From the NCBI RefSeq assembly GCF_900890705.1, contig NZ_CAAHFH010000001.1, positions 3,224,001-3,288,000 on the forward strand: DNA of 64,000 bases, in the 5' to 3' direction. Under the pieces are notes generated by a model, which did not search any database, was not told the DNA's origin, and worked only from the letters and a program-made list of their open reading frames with translations. Both the position numbers and the translations under genes were made by a program. Shown here piece by piece: positions 9,363 through 24,216 of this stretch (position 1 is its first letter; every line of letters starts with the position of its first letter). The DNA comes from Pontiella sulfatireligans (GTDB lineage: Bacteria; Verrucomicrobiota; Kiritimatiellia; Kiritimatiellales; Pontiellaceae).

Positions 9363-12300
9363 TTACCCCGCGTTTAAATCGCCATGCCATTCCTGCAGAG
9401 AGCGGATGGGGGCTTGGCCGACGGTCCGCGCGGCGATTCCTTCGGCGGCGGCTACGGCGGCCGCAACCGTAGTGATGTAAGCCACGTTGTGCTTGATGGC
9501 CGACTTGCGGATGTAGGAGTCGTCGTGGACGCTGAGCTTGCCGGACGGCGTGTTGACGATAAGCTGCACCTCGCCATTCTTGACGGCGTCCACAATGTTC
9601 GGTCGGCCTTCGTGCATTTTCAGGACGGGTTCAACCTCGACTCCGCGTTCTGCAAGGAAGGCCGCGGTGCCGCTGGTCGCCAGCAGCTTGAAGCCAATCT
9701 CCTTGAGGCGCTTGGCGGCGGCCGCGAACTTTTCGGAGCGGTCGCGCTCGGAGACGGTGAGCAGCACGGTGCCTTCCATCGGCAGGATTCCTTTGGTGGC
9801 TTCCTGCGCCTTGTAGAAGGCGAGCCCGAAGGAGGAGTCGATGCCGAGCACTTCGCCGGTGGAGCGCATTTCCGGGCCGAGCACCGGATCGACTTCCGGG
9901 AACATGTTGAACGGGAAGACGGATTCCTTGACCCCGAAGTGCGGGATGTCCTGATGCTTGAGGTTGAAGTCGCCGAGCTTTTTGCCGAGCATGATTTCGG
10001 TGGCGATGCGCGCCATGGAAAGCCCGCAGACCTTAGAGACGAGCGGCACGGTGCGCGAGGCGCGCGGGTTGGCTTCGAGCACATAGACCACGTCTTCGCA
10101 AATGGCATACTGAATGTTCATCAGACCAACGACGCCCATTTCGCGGGCGATGGTGCGGGTGTATTCGTAGATGGTCTTGATGTGCTTTTCGGGGATGCCG
10201 ACGGGCGGGATCACGCAGGCGGAATCGCCGGAATGAATACCGGCCTGCTCGATGTGTTCCATGACGGCGGGAACGAAGGCGTCCTCGCCGTCGGCGATGG
10301 CGTCGGCTTCGGCCTCGATGGCGTTTTCCAGATACTTGTCGATCAGGATCGGCCGATCGGGAGTTACGCCGACGGCGGCGGCCATGTAGTCGCGCAGCAT
10401 CGGTTCGTCGTAGACGATTTCCATGCCGCGTCCGCCAAGCACGTAGGACGGGCGAACCATCAATGGGTAGCCAACGCGACCGGCAATTTCAAAGGCGCCG
10501 TCCACGTCAACAGCCATGCCGCCTTCGGCCATCGGGATGCCGAGCTTCTTCATGATCGCGTCGAACTGCTCGCGGTCTTCGGCGAGGTCGATCACTTCCG
10601 GGGAAGTGCCGAGAATATTGACGCCGGCCTCTTGGAGCTCCCGCGCAATATTGAGCGGGGTCTGCCCGCCAAACTGGCAGATGACGCCTTTGGGCTTTTC
10701 CTTTTCGTAGATTTGCAGGACGTCTTCGACGGTGAGCGGCTCGAAGTAGAGCTTGTCGGAGGTGTCGTAGTCGGTGGAGACGGTTTCGGGGTTGCAGTTG
10801 ACCATAACCGTTTCATAATCCATGTCGCGCAGGGTGAAGGCGGCGTGGACGCAGCAGTAGTCGAACTCGATCCCCTGCCCGATCCGGTTGGGGCCGCCGC
10901 CAAGAATCATCACCTTGTTGGGGTTGTCCGTGGCCGAAACTTCGTCGGGCGCGTTGTAGCTCGAATAATAGTAGGCCGCGTCCTCGACACCGCTAACGGG
11001 CACGGCGTGCCAGCCTTCCACAACGCCGGCCGCCTTGCGCTGTTCGCGGATGTCCTTTTCAGGAACACCGAGAATCTTCGCGAGGTAGGCATCGGCAAAG
11101 CCGTCCTTCTTGGCGGCTTCGAGCAATGCGTCGGGTAGCTTTTGGCCTTTGTATTTCAGCGCCTCTTCTTCGCATTCGACCAGTTCCTTCATCTGCTCAA
11201 GGAACCAGGCCTTGATGCTGGTCTTGGCGTGCAGCTCGTCGATGGTTGCGCCCTTGCGCAGCGCTTCGTATAAAATGAACTGGCGGTCGCTGGTCGGGAA
11301 GGAAAGGCGCGCCATCAGTTCTTTGAGCGGCATGGAGTTGAAGTCCTTCACAAAGCCCAAGCCGTAGCGCCCGTTTTCGAGGGCCCGGATGGATTTTTGC
11401 ATCGACTCCTTGTAGTTCTTGCCGATGCTCATCACTTCGCCGACGGCGCGCATTTGCGTACCGAGCTTGTCTTCGACGCCTTTGAATTTTTCGAAGGCCC
11501 AGCGCGCAAACTTGATCACGACATAGTCGCCGGACGGCGTGTATTTTTCGAGCGTGCCGTCGCGCCAGTACGGAATCTCCTTCATGGTCATGCCGCCCGC
11601 GAGCTTGGCGGAGACGAGCGCAATCGGGAAGCCGGTCGCTTTCGAGGCCAGCGCGGAGGAGCGCGAGGTGCGCGGGTTGATTTCAATCACGACAATACGA
11701 CCGCTTTCTGGATCGTGCGCCCACTGGACGTTGGTTCCACCGATCACCTGGATGGCCTCGACAATGTCGTAGGAATATTTCTGCAAGCGATCCTGCAACT
11801 CCTGGCTAATGGTGAGCATCGGCGCGGAGCAAAAGGAGTCGCCGGTATGCACGCCCATGGGATCGATGTTTTCAATGAAGCAAACGGTAATAAGGTTGTT
11901 GTCGGCATCGCGCACAACTTCGAGTTCGAGTTCTTCCCAGCCAAGCACGCACTCCTCGATCAGGATTTGGCCAATAAGACTGGCATTGATTCCTCGCTCG
12001 CCGATCACACGCAACTCTTCGACATTGTAGACAATGCCACCGCCGGTGCCACCCATCGTGTAGGCCGGGCGGATGACGACGGGATAGCCGAGATCGGCCG
12101 CGATTTTCTCGGCGTCTTCGACGCTATAGACGGCGGTGCTTTTCGCCATTTCGATTCCAAGCTTATCCATCTGCTTCTTGAACTCGATACGGTCTTCGCC
12201 GCGCTCAATGGCATCGAGTTTCACGCCGATGACTTCGACGCCGTATTTTTCGAGAACCCCGTGTTTGGAAAGATCGAGGGCAAGGTTGAGGGCGGTCTGC

Positions 12301-12575
12301 CCGCCAAGGTTTGGAAGCAACGCGTCGGGGCGTTCCTTGGCGATGATCCGCTCGATGGTTTCGAGGTTGAGCGGCTCGATGTAGGTGACGTCCGCCATGC
12401 CGGGGTCGGTCATGATGGTGGCGGGATTGGAATTGACCAGCACGATCTTGTAGCCCAGCTCGCGGAGCGCCTTGCACGCCTGCGTTCCGGAATAGTCGAA
12501 CTCGCAAGCCTGGCCGATGATGATGGGGCCGGAACCGATGATCAGAACGGTGTTGATGTCGCTTAGCTTTGGCAT
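9363..12575 (-). CDS. carB: Carbamoyl-phosphate synthase large subunit
   Basis: At 1070 residues this is full length. It makes carbamoyl phosphate from bicarbonate, glutamine-derived ammonia and two ATP for arginine and pyrimidine synthesis. Two homologous halves are visible. Each starts with a dinucleotide-like pre-ATP-grasp motif (IGSGPIIIGQACEFDYSG near residue 15 and ILGGGPNRIGQGIEFDYC near 565) followed by an ATP-grasp domain (MGGTGGGIVYN; VLGGRGMEIVYD). The C-terminal MGS-like allosteric domain begins near 935 (VLLTVSERDRSEKF). The small subunit gene carA is not in this window. It is transcribed convergently with nfnAB, after the DUF1846 gene, and is part of the nitrogen island. Confidence 0.96.
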   Translation of the reverse strand: MPKLSDINTVLIIGSGPIIIGQACEFDYSGTQACKALRELGYKIVLVNSNPATIMTDPGMADVTYIEPLNLETIERIIAKERPDALLPNLGGQTALNLALDLSKHGVLEKYGVEVIGVKLDAIERGEDRIEFKKQMDKLGIEMAKSTAVYSVEDAEKIAADLGYPVVIRPAYTMGGTGGGIVYNVEELRVIGERGINASLIGQILIEECVLGWEELELEVVRDADNNLITVCFIENIDPMGVHTGDSFCSAPMLTISQELQDRLQKYSYDIVEAIQVIGGTNVQWAHDPESGRIVVIEINPRTSRSSALASKATGFPIALVSAKLAGGMTMKEIPYWRDGTLEKYTPSGDYVVIKFARWAFEKFKGVEDKLGTQMRAVGEVMSIGKNYKESMQKSIRALENGRYGLGFVKDFNSMPLKELMARLSFPTSDRQFILYEALRKGATIDELHAKTSIKAWFLEQMKELVECEEEALKYKGQKLPDALLEAAKKDGFADAYLAKILGVPEKDIREQRKAAGVVEGWHAVPVSGVEDAAYYYSSYNAPDEVSATDNPNKVMILGGGPNRIGQGIEFDYCCVHAAFTLRDMDYETVMVNCNPETVSTDYDTSDKLYFEPLTVEDVLQIYEKEKPKGVICQFGGQTPLNIARELQEAGVNILGTSPEVIDLAEDREQFDAIMKKLGIPMAEGGMAVDVDGAFEIAGRVGYPLMVRPSYVLGGRGMEIVYDEPMLRDYMAAAVGVTPDRPILIDKYLENAIEAEADAIADGEDAFVPAVMEHIEQAGIHSGDSACVIPPVGIPEKHIKTIYEYTRTIAREMGVVGLMNIQYAICEDVVYVLEANPRASRTVPLVSKVCGLSMARIATEIMLGKKLGDFNLKHQDIPHFGVKESVFPFNMFPEVDPVLGPEMRSTGEVLGIDSSFGLAFYKAQEATKGILPMEGTVLLTVSERDRSEKFAAAAKRLKEIGFKLLATSGTAAFLAERGVEVEPVLKMHEGRPNIVDAVKNGEVQLIVNTPSGKLSVHDDSYIRKSAIKHNVAYITTVAAAVAAAEGIAARTVGQAPIRSLQEWHGDLNAG

Positions 12576-12589
12576 GATGACTCTCCCTT

Positions 12590-12750
12590 ATGTTGATTAA
12601 ACTCCCAAATACAAATCCCTAAATCCTAAACAAACTCCAACCCATCAAATTCAAATTCCCAAACCCATGCACGTTTAAGCGAAGGCCTGTTTTTGATTTT
12701 GGTTTTCCGGTTTCGGTCATTGTTTAGGGTTTGGATATTAGATTTTAGAA
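12590..12750. repeat. AT-rich degenerate repeat between carB and the DUF1846 gene
   Basis: This gene-free stretch is made of irregular AAATCC/AAATTC/CTAAA units on one side and their rough complement (TTTAGGGTTTGGATATTAGA) on the other, so it can fold into a long imperfect hairpin. It is unlike the surrounding GC-rich coding sequence. It probably carries the carB promoter, but I cannot pick one out with confidence. Confidence 0.5.
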
Positions 12751-12753
12751 ATT

Positions 12754-14265
12754 CTAGGTTAAAAACAAATTGTGGCTCGCAAAATCGGCATCGCTGGTGA
12801 CGTTCACGCCGAGGCGGCGCAAACCGACTTCGTCGCCCGGCGAGGGGATGTGGGAAAGATGCACTTCGCAGCCGCGCAGTTCCGGCAGCTTTTCCATGGC
12901 CATCTGCGCGGCGGGATTGACGGGGGCGCTGACGCTGAGCGCAATGAGGGTTTCCTCCATGTCGAGGCTGGCCGACTTCCCGTTCAGCAAATCCTGCTTG
13001 AGGTGCCGGATCGACTTGATCACGTTGGCGCCGAGCAGATCCATTTCATCGGGCAGTTCGGCCAAGGTTTTGAGCGCATTGAGCAACATGGAGGACGAGG
13101 CGTGCATAAGAGGCGAGTTGCACCCCGTAATCATGCGGCCGTCGGCCAGTTGGATGGCGGCGCCGCAGAAAATGCGATCCCTCCCCTTTTCATTTTGCTG
13201 CGCCTTTTTGGCGGCTTCGCGGGCGGGCATCACCACGGCGCGCGCCTCGGGTTCAGCGCCGACTTCCTTGAGCAGCAGCTCGGCGCGTTCCACGGTTTTG
13301 CGGTCGGCGCTGCCGAGGGCGTATTCGCAGCGGTAGCGGAAATAGCGGCGGATGATTTCCTGAATGGCGGCGGCCTGCACGGCCTCGTCGTCGATAATGG
13401 CAAACCCGGCGCGGTTCACGCCCATGTCGGTGGGAGACAGATAGATTGATTCCTCCCCGGTGATGCGCTCAAGAATCCGCTTGAGCACCGGAAAGATTTC
13501 GACGTCGCGGTTATAGTTCACCGACGCCTCATCGTGTGCTTCAAGGTGGAAGGAATCGACCATGTTGAAGTCGCCGAGATCGGCGGTGGCGGCTTCGTAG
13601 GCAATGTTGACCGGGTGCTTCAGCGGCAGGTTCCAGATGGGAAAGGTCTCGAACTTGGAATAGCCAGAGGCGAGGCCGCGCTTATGGTCGTGGTAGAGCT
13701 GGCTCAAACAGGTGCCCATCTTGCCGCTGCCCGGCCCTGGGGCGGAGACGACAACGATCGGCTTGGTGGTTTCAATATACGGGTTCGCGCCGTAGCCCTC
13801 GTCGCTGGCGATCATATCAACGTCGGTCGGATAGCCCTTTGTTGCGCGATGGATGTAGGTCTTCACGCCGCGCCGGTCGAGCCGGTTCTTGAATTGAATG
13901 GCCGCGGGCTGCTCGTTGAAACGCGTGATGACCACGCCCGCAACAGACAGCCCCCACTCGCGCAGGTCGTCGATGAGGCGGAGCATGTCGGAGTCGTAGG
14001 TGATGCCGAAATCGGCGCGGACCTTCTTGCGCTCGATGTCGCCGGCATAGATGCAGAGGATGATTTCCGCGCGGTCGCGCAGCCGCTGGAGCAGGCGGAT
14101 TTTTACATTCGGATCGAAGCCCGGAAGAATGCGCGAAGCGTGGTAGTCGAAAACCAGCTTCCCGCCAAATTCAAGATAGAGTTTATTCTGGAAATTCTCC
14201 GCGCGTTTAATGATGTATTCGCTCTGTTCATCCAGATAGCGGTCATTGTCAAATCCAACTTTATT
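12754..14265 (-). CDS. DUF1846 family protein
   Basis: A 503-residue protein matching the DUF1846 family in length and in conserved stretches. These are the N-terminal GFDNDRYLDEQSEYI, FDYHASRILPGF, and a glycine-rich loop near residue 185 (VVVSAPGPGSGKMGTCLSQL) that looks like a nucleotide-binding loop. Structures exist for this family but I know of no settled function. I chose the ATG at 14265 because AGGGGA precedes it and the family begins at this point; the frame is open a further 21 codons. It lies between gltD and carB in the same orientation but has its own intergenic regions, so operon membership is unclear. Confidence is high for the family and low for any role. Confidence 0.85.
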   Translation of the reverse strand, partial: NKVGFDNDRYLDEQSEYIIKRAENFQNKLYLEFGGKLVFDYHASRILPGFDPNVKIRLLQRLRDRAEIILCIYAGDIERKKVRADFGITYDSDMLRLIDDLREWGLSVAGVVITRFNEQPAAIQFKNRLDRRGVKTYIHRATKGYPTDVDMIASDEGYGANPYIETTKPIVVVSAPGPGSGKMGTCLSQLYHDHKRGLASGYSKFETFPIWNLPLKHPVNIAYEAATADLGDFNMVDSFHLEAHDEASVNYNRDVEIFPVLKRILERITGEESIYLSPTDMGVNRAGFAIIDDEAVQAAAIQEIIRRYFRYRCEYALGSADRKTVERAELLLKEVGAEPEARAVVMPAREAAKKAQQNEKGRDRIFCGAAIQLADGRMITGCNSPLMHASSSMLLNALKTLAELPDEMDLLGANVIKSIRHLKQDLLNGKSASLDMEETLIALSVSAPVNPAAQMAMEKLPELRGCEVHLSHIPSPGDEVGLRRLGVNVTSDADFASHNLFLT

Positions 14266-14377
14266 CATTCTGCAGCATCCCCTGTTCATGCTTAAACGCA
14301 CCCTGCGCAATCTGGGAATTCTATACACCTACCAGCCATCCGCAATTAAAACTCCTGAAAGATTCAGCCCAGACGTT

Positions 14378-14415
14378 AAAAAACCCGGAGATTCCTGAGG
14401 AGTCTCCGGGTTTTT
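14378..14415 (-). terminator. Terminator of gltBD
   Basis: AAAACCCGGAGA pairs with TCTCCGGGTTTT around a short loop, with A- and T-runs on both sides. It follows gltD directly. It belongs to the same CCCGGAG stem family as 1375-1407 and 9300-9336. Confidence 0.8.
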
Positions 14416-14436
14416 CGTGTGCACTGGGTGCGAGCT

Positions 14437-15909
14437 TTACGGCAAGACGGTATCGCCCATGAGGTGTTTATCGACCTCGCGCGCGACACCGCGGCCTTCG
14501 TTGATGGCCCATACGACGAGCGACTGTCCGCGACGGTTGTCGCCGGCAACAAAAACGCCTTCCACATTGGTGGTGTAGACTTCATGTTCGGCCTTGAAGT
14601 TTGAGCGCGCATCGCGTTCGAGTCCGAACTGTTCGCCCAGCAGATCCTCCGGCCCGAGGAAACCCATGGCCAGCAGGACGAGGTCTGCTTCAACCCGCTG
14701 CTCGGTTCCCGGAACGGCTTTCGGCGCACGGTCGATCCACTCGACTTCGATGGTGTGAATAGCAACCAGATTGCCGTCGGCATCGCCTTCGAACTTCTGG
14801 GTCATGACAGAAAAATTGCGCGGATCCTTGCCCTGCAGCTTAATGGCTTCCTCTTGACCATAATCGATCTTGAGGTTGGCCGGCCACTGTGGCCAGGGGT
14901 TGGAAACGCGGTTGCGGTCGACTTCGGGCTTCGGCATGATTTCGAGTTGGGTGACCTTCTCGCATTCATGACGAAGCGAGGTTCCGACGCAGTCGGTACC
15001 CGTATCGCCGCCGCCAATGACGATTACTTTCTTCCCCTTAGCGGAGATGTAGTTGCCGTCCTCAAGATTGCTGTCGAGCAGGCTCTTGGTGTTGGCCGTT
15101 AAAAACTCCATGGCAAAGTGAATACCCTTCAGGTCGCGGCCTTCAACGGGAAGGTCGCGCGGCTTGGTGGCGCCGTTGGCCAGTACAACGGCATCGAAAT
15201 CGCGCTTCAGCTCTTTCGCCGAAATATCTTTCCCAACCTCGGTATTGGTTTTGTAGACGACGCCTTCCTGTTCGATGATGTCGATGCGGCGCTGCATGAC
15301 TCCCTTATCGAGTTTCATGTTTGGAATGCCGTACATCATCAGCCCGCCGATGCGGTCGGCGCGCTCGAACAGCGTCACATTGTGCCCGGCGCGGTTAAGC
15401 TGCTGGGCGCAAGCGAGGCCGGAAGGGCCGGAGCCGACGATGGCCACCCTCTTGTCGGTGCGGATTTCAGGCGGTTCGGGCACCACCCATCCATTTTGAA
15501 AGCCTTTGTCGATGATGGCGCGTTCGTTGTCGTGGATCGTAACGGCCGGCTCGTTGATGCCGAGCACGCAGCCCGCTTCGCACGGAGCCGGGCAGACACG
15601 CCCGGTGACTTCCGGGAAGTTATTGGTGTGGTGCAGGCGGTCGAGCGCCTCGCGCCAGCGGTTGCGGTAGATCAGATCGTTCCACTCGGGGATGAGGTTG
15701 TTGATTGGGCATCCGCTCGCGCCGCCCTGCATAATTTCCCCCCGGTGGCAGAAGGGCACGCCACAGTCCATGCAGCGGGCGCCCTGCTCGCTGCAAGTCT
15801 TCTTGTCACGTAAAATATAGACTTCACGCCAATCCTTGACGCGTTCCTCTACGGGGCGCATCGGGTTGGTCTTGCGTACGTATTCTAAGAATCCAGTTAG
15901 TTTTCCCAT
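14437..15909 (-). CDS. gltD: Glutamate synthase small (beta) subunit
   Basis: This 490-residue protein passes electrons from NADPH to the large subunit of glutamate synthase. N-terminal cysteine groups ([21 protein letters not shown] and [12 protein letters not shown], residues about 40-115) bind [4Fe-4S] clusters. An FAD motif ([17 protein letters not shown]) sits near residue 150 and an NADPH motif ([17 protein letters not shown]) near 295. The C-terminus closes with [24 protein letters not shown] precedes the ATG. It lies 24 bases after gltB and ends at a strong terminator, so gltBD is a two-gene operon. A decayed copy of its 3' part lies at 1429-1692. Confidence 0.95.
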   Translation of the reverse strand: MGKLTGFLEYVRKTNPMRPVEERVKDWREVYILRDKKTCSEQGARCMDCGVPFCHRGEIMQGGASGCPINNLIPEWNDLIYRNRWREALDRLHHTNNFPEVTGRVCPAPCEAGCVLGINEPAVTIHDNERAIIDKGFQNGWVVPEPPEIRTDKRVAIVGSGPSGLACAQQLNRAGHNVTLFERADRIGGLMMYGIPNMKLDKGVMQRRIDIIEQEGVVYKTNTEVGKDISAKELKRDFDAVVLANGATKPRDLPVEGRDLKGIHFAMEFLTANTKSLLDSNLEDGNYISAKGKKVIVIGGGDTGTDCVGTSLRHECEKVTQLEIMPKPEVDRNRVSNPWPQWPANLKIDYGQEEAIKLQGKDPRNFSVMTQKFEGDADGNLVAIHTIEVEWIDRAPKAVPGTEQRVEADLVLLAMGFLGPEDLLGEQFGLERDARSNFKAEHEVYTTNVEGVFVAGDNRRGQSLVVWAINEGRGVAREVDKHLMGDTVLP

Positions 15910-15933
15910 GGTAAATTCTCCTTCGAATCAGGA

Positions 15934-20568
<4,635 letters not shown>

Positions 20569-20746
20569 ATTAAACCTCGTATTGGCTCGAATAAAATAGC
20601 GGGGTAATTTGGGCACTCCCCCCATTCAAGTCAAACCCTTTGCGTGTATAAATAAGGGATTTCAGCCCATAAAAAGGAACGTTGCGGACATACAATCGAA
20701 GCAGACAACAATCGAGCTGAAAAGGCTCTGGATTAGACGGATCCAA

Positions 20747-21118
20747 CTAGTCGCTATCTTCCATCAGCCATTCCAAGGCCTCTTTCTTGGAGGAAAACAG
20801 TTTAACCCGCTGTCCCTGTATCCCGCAGAGGGTTTCATACAGTTCATAGCCACTGGTTCCGGGCGAAGCGAGCACCGCACGTTTCAGGTTGGCGGTCAGT
20901 GGAGAGGCATTAGCCATTTTGGGGAATTGCATGATATCCATGGCAGAAACCTGCAGCTCGGCGGTGCGGGAATCACTGAGCAGTCGCTGACAGCCGGTTT
21001 CTTCCAATATCGGCAACAGCGCCGCAATGTATTCGCGCGTCAGCTGCATGGTCACCTTGCCGATGAAAACGGCAAAAATGCAGTCTTCCTCTGAATCATA
21101 CTGAATTTCAAATGGCAT
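20747..21118 (-). CDS. STAS/SpoIIAA-like small protein
   Basis: A 123-residue soluble protein with no signal peptide or membrane segment. The alternating strand-helix pattern (CIFAVFIGKVTMQLTREY, CQRLLSDSRTAELQVS, KRAVLASPG, ending in ...FSSKKEALEWL) is typical of the SpoIIAA-like/STAS group. The closing motif is the usual end of such domains. Members are often small hypothetical proteins of unknown role. It lies upstream of gltB in the same direction, 178 bases away, so a link to nitrogen metabolism is possible but unsupported. Confidence 0.65.
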   Translation of the reverse strand: MPFEIQYDSEEDCIFAVFIGKVTMQLTREYIAALLPILEETGCQRLLSDSRTAELQVSAMDIMQFPKMANASPLTANLKRAVLASPGTSGYELYETLCGIQGQRVKLFSSKKEALEWLMEDSD

Positions 21119-21212
21119 AGCTCTATCTCTTGCTGTTCATTGAGACTGTAGCGGATATTCCAAAAATGGGAAGCTCCCTCTTCCCTCAAAACAGAAGTAA
21201 GGCGCAAAGCAA

Positions 21213-22448
21213 TTAAGCATTTTCGCCGGCCACCCACCCTGTGGTCCAGCACAGCTGGAGCGAATAACCGCCGGAGGGGCGGCTGATGTGCAGCAGGTCC
21301 CCCACCACATAAAGGTTGGGGTGCAGCCTCGACCGCATGGTGCGCGTGTCGATTTCCGTCAGGTCAATGCCGCCGTCGCAGACCACCGCCCAGTCATACC
21401 CCATCGTTCCGGCCACGGTCAGCGGAAGCCCCTTGAGCACTTGCACGATGGTTTTGCGCTCGTCCTGCGTAACCACGTTCACCTTTTTTTCCAGCAGCTC
21501 CTCCGGAAGCAAAGCCGTAAGCGCCCGCGCCATGCCGGCCGGAGCAAGAGCCTTGACCGTATTGCGCACCATCTTGTTTTTATTGTCGTCGAACACCTCC
21601 AGCAGACGACGGTCGACCTCGTGGATCTCCAATCCGGGAAACAGATCGATGGATGCCGCCACCGGCCCGTACTTGAGGAGCGCCTTCACCTCGTGCGCAC
21701 TGTTGAGGATCAGCGGGCCGGAAAGGCCGAAGTGGGTGAACAATATTTTGCCCGCCTTAACCACCTGCCCGCCGTTGGCGGCGGTAAAGGTGATCTTCAT
21801 CGGTCCGAGCGTGGTGCCGGAAAGATCCTTCACCCATTGCTCGTTCACCCGTAGCGGCACCACGTCCGGCGTGGCGTCGAGCACGGTGTGGCCGACCTCC
21901 CGCAGCCAGCCGAAGCCGTCGCCCGTCGAGCCGGTGGCCTTATAGGACGCACCGCCCGTAGCCAACACAACGCTTTCGGCCTTGAAGGGCCCGCGGTTGG
22001 TTTCGATGCCGGCAACGGCGCCGTTTTCGACGAGCAGATGCTTCACTTCCACCCCGAAGCGGATATCCACATCGTGCCCGCGCATGTATTCCTCCAACAC
22101 GCGGACGACATCACCGGCCTGCTCTGTTTTCGGGAAGGCGCGCTTGCGGTCCTCCACCATCAGCGGCAGGCCGCGCTCCTCGAAAAAATCGAAGGTTTCC
22201 TGCACCGCGAAGCGCGAAAACGGCGAAAAGAGAAATTTGGAGGCGTTGCCGAAGAACGAGAGAAAGGTGCGGACGTCGAACTCGGCGTTGGTAATGTTGC
22301 AGCGCCCGCCTCCGGTCAAATTGAGCTTTTCGCCCAGCATACGGTTTTTTTCGACCAGCAGCACCCGGCGCCCATATTCCGCCGCATGCCCGGCGGCCAT
22401 CATGCCGGCGGGCCCGCCGCCCACAACGATTACGTCAAAAATTTCCAT
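21213..22448 (-). CDS. BaiN/HI0933-like NAD(P)/FAD-dependent oxidoreductase
   Basis: This 411-residue flavoprotein belongs to the HI0933/BaiN family. It starts with a dinucleotide motif (FDVIVVGGGPAGMMAAGHA) followed by the family signature LGEKLNLTGGGRCNITN near residue 45. VVLATGGASYKATGSTGDG sits near 160. The closing motif (VVGDLLHISRPSGGYSLQ) ends in a tryptophan-rich segment. The best studied relative, BaiN, reduces bile acids; most members have no proven substrate. The ATG at 22448 fits the family start; the frame is open another 32 codons but without family homology. It is divergent from the exported-protein gene on the plus strand. Confidence 0.88.
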   Translation of the reverse strand: MEIFDVIVVGGGPAGMMAAGHAAEYGRRVLLVEKNRMLGEKLNLTGGGRCNITNAEFDVRTFLSFFGNASKFLFSPFSRFAVQETFDFFEERGLPLMVEDRKRAFPKTEQAGDVVRVLEEYMRGHDVDIRFGVEVKHLLVENGAVAGIETNRGPFKAESVVLATGGASYKATGSTGDGFGWLREVGHTVLDATPDVVPLRVNEQWVKDLSGTTLGPMKITFTAANGGQVVKAGKILFTHFGLSGPLILNSAHEVKALLKYGPVAASIDLFPGLEIHEVDRRLLEVFDDNKNKMVRNTVKALAPAGMARALTALLPEELLEKKVNVVTQDERKTIVQVLKGLPLTVAGTMGYDWAVVCDGGIDLTEIDTRTMRSRLHPNLYVVGDLLHISRPSGGYSLQLCWTTGWVAGENA

Positions 22449-22562
22449 GCGCGGGAATCTAGCAGATCGATTATGCGTTGCGATGCAATTTATGGCGGCC
22501 TTGCGGTTGTACAAGCCCGCCAAGGTTTTGTAAGGTCTCGGCATCTTTTAATGGGGGTGACT

Positions 22563-23540
22563 ATGAAAACAATAGCTATGCTGTGCGGCCTGATGGCCTT
22601 AACGTCTGCGCTGGCAGACTCCGCGTTTGTCGATTTCAGCACAAAAATGGTGTTTCCACAAAAGCTTGGCGGACTGCCCTTTGACCGGGTTGAAAAATAT
22701 GACAACGAGGCCTTTGGCTACAGCGTCTTCTATGCCCAAGGGACCTTTCAGGCGGAACTGACCGTCTGCACGCTGGGAAAAACGGACATCCCGGACGGAC
22801 CAGAAGGCGATGCCGTCACCCTGGCGTTTCAAAGCGCGGAAAGTTTGCTGAAAAAAAGCCAAGCGAACGGCAACATCTCAAAGCTCCGCAAACGCGGAGG
22901 CAGCGTGATCCCGAACCGCGGCGACATCCGCTTTGCCAACACCATTTTCCAGTATGACCAGCCCCGCATAACGGCGGGCGTCTCCAACAGCGTTCCAAGA
23001 ATCCTTTCGGTCTATCTAACCGGCTCCAAGAGCAATCTGATCAAGCTCGACCTTCAGTTCGACATGCAGGAGAGCAAACGGGCCAGCGACCTGTCGAAGG
23101 AAATGCTCAAGCAGCTCATCGGCATCCTATCGGCCCAACCCGACGACGATGCGCTGCTTATGGCCGCCTGCGACGCCCTGCTCCTTGATCCCGCCAGCTA
23201 CGCCGGACGCACCGCCGCCCAATATGTGCTGGCGAAAGCCCAGACCATGGACGATCTCAATATATACACCCATCTCTTTGTCTGGCCGGACGGATACCAA
23301 AAGCCCAAGACCGCCGACCTGCTGGTGGCCGCCTATTTTGCCGGCATGCTTCAAGTGGTGGTGCCCCAGAAACTTGAATCCGGAGGCGAGTTCGAGGCCT
23401 TCGTCGCCATGCTCAACAGCTACGGGGTGATGCGCGCCAAAGACGAAATCACTTCCATCCCCGAATTCGACGAATGGGCGAAAGCCTCTGACAAAAATGC
23501 GCTGTACGAACAGCTGCTGTACACCGAAGTGGAAGAATAA
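22563..23540 (+). CDS. Exported protein of unknown function
   Basis: A 325-residue protein starting with a short signal peptide (MKTIAMLCGLMALTSALA, likely cleaved after LA near residue 18-19). The ATG at 22563 has GGGGGTGA upstream; the frame is open much further upstream, but that part overlaps the divergent oxidoreductase gene and is a shadow. The mature part shows mixed strands and helices up to about residue 185 and a mainly helical C-terminal half with no recognisable catalytic motif. I do not recognise the family. Its stop lies 6 bases before the convergent ruvA stop, with no room for a dedicated terminator. Confidence 0.8.
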   Translation: MKTIAMLCGLMALTSALADSAFVDFSTKMVFPQKLGGLPFDRVEKYDNEAFGYSVFYAQGTFQAELTVCTLGKTDIPDGPEGDAVTLAFQSAESLLKKSQANGNISKLRKRGGSVIPNRGDIRFANTIFQYDQPRITAGVSNSVPRILSVYLTGSKSNLIKLDLQFDMQESKRASDLSKEMLKQLIGILSAQPDDDALLMAACDALLLDPASYAGRTAAQYVLAKAQTMDDLNIYTHLFVWPDGYQKPKTADLLVAAYFAGMLQVVVPQKLESGGEFEAFVAMLNSYGVMRAKDEITSIPEFDEWAKASDKNALYEQLLYTEVEE

Positions 23541-23546
23541 CTCCGC

Positions 23547-24140
23547 TTACTTCGTCAGCGCCATCCGGATCAATTGCTCTACAGTCGTCTCGGGCGTCAG
23601 CTGCTTGGCCACGCCTTTGATCATGTTTGTGGCGGCGTCGGGCTTATGGCCAAGGGCGCTCAGCGCCAGCGCGGCATCGCGCATACGGTGGTCGCCGGAT
23701 TCCATTTCAGCCGGGGCAAAGGCATCGAGCTGTTCCGCATGGCTAAACTTGTCGCGCAACTCCACCACAATGCGTTCGGCCGTCTTCTTGCCGATCCCCG
23801 AGATCGATGAAATACGCTTAACATCGCCATTCACCAACGCGTTCTTCAACTCGCGCACCGGCAGGCCGCTGAGCGCACTGACCGCCAGCTTGGGGCCGAC
23901 CCCGCTGATGGTCAGCAAGCGGATGAACATTTCGCGTTCGTCCTCGGTGCAGAAGCCAAACAGCTTTTGGCTCACATCAGTAATGTGGTGATAGATCAAG
24001 ATACGGCACTGCTCCCCCGCCAACGGCAGCCGGTCGTAGCTGCTGAGCGGAATAAAAACCTCGTAGCCCACCCCGCCGACGTTCATCTCAACGCGTGCGA
24101 GCTGCTTGTTGTCTAATCTACCTTCTAGAAACGTAATCAT
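23547..24140 (-). CDS. ruvA: Holliday junction DNA helicase subunit RuvA
   Basis: This 197-residue protein is the usual length for RuvA, which binds four-way junctions and loads RuvB. Domain I is the OB-fold (MITFLEGRL, VGGVGYEVFIPLSSY). Domain II has the paired helix-hairpin-helix motifs (LLTISGVGPKLAVSALSG and ISSISGIGKKTAERIVVEL). Domain III is the C-terminal RuvB-contacting helix bundle (DAALALSALGH). I chose the ATG at 24140, where family members begin; the frame is open 25 codons further. ruvB and ruvC are not adjacent. It is divergent from typA and convergent with the exported-protein gene. Confidence 0.94.
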   Translation of the reverse strand: MITFLEGRLDNKQLARVEMNVGGVGYEVFIPLSSYDRLPLAGEQCRILIYHHITDVSQKLFGFCTEDEREMFIRLLTISGVGPKLAVSALSGLPVRELKNALVNGDVKRISSISGIGKKTAERIVVELRDKFSHAEQLDAFAPAEMESGDHRMRDAALALSALGHKPDAATNMIKGVAKQLTPETTVEQLIRMALTK

Positions 24141-24216
24141 GTTCGGGACTTTGCCGAAAGAAGCCGGCAGAAGACAGCCCTTTTTTCCGCGATCGGCAAA
24201 AACCATCCCCCGCAAT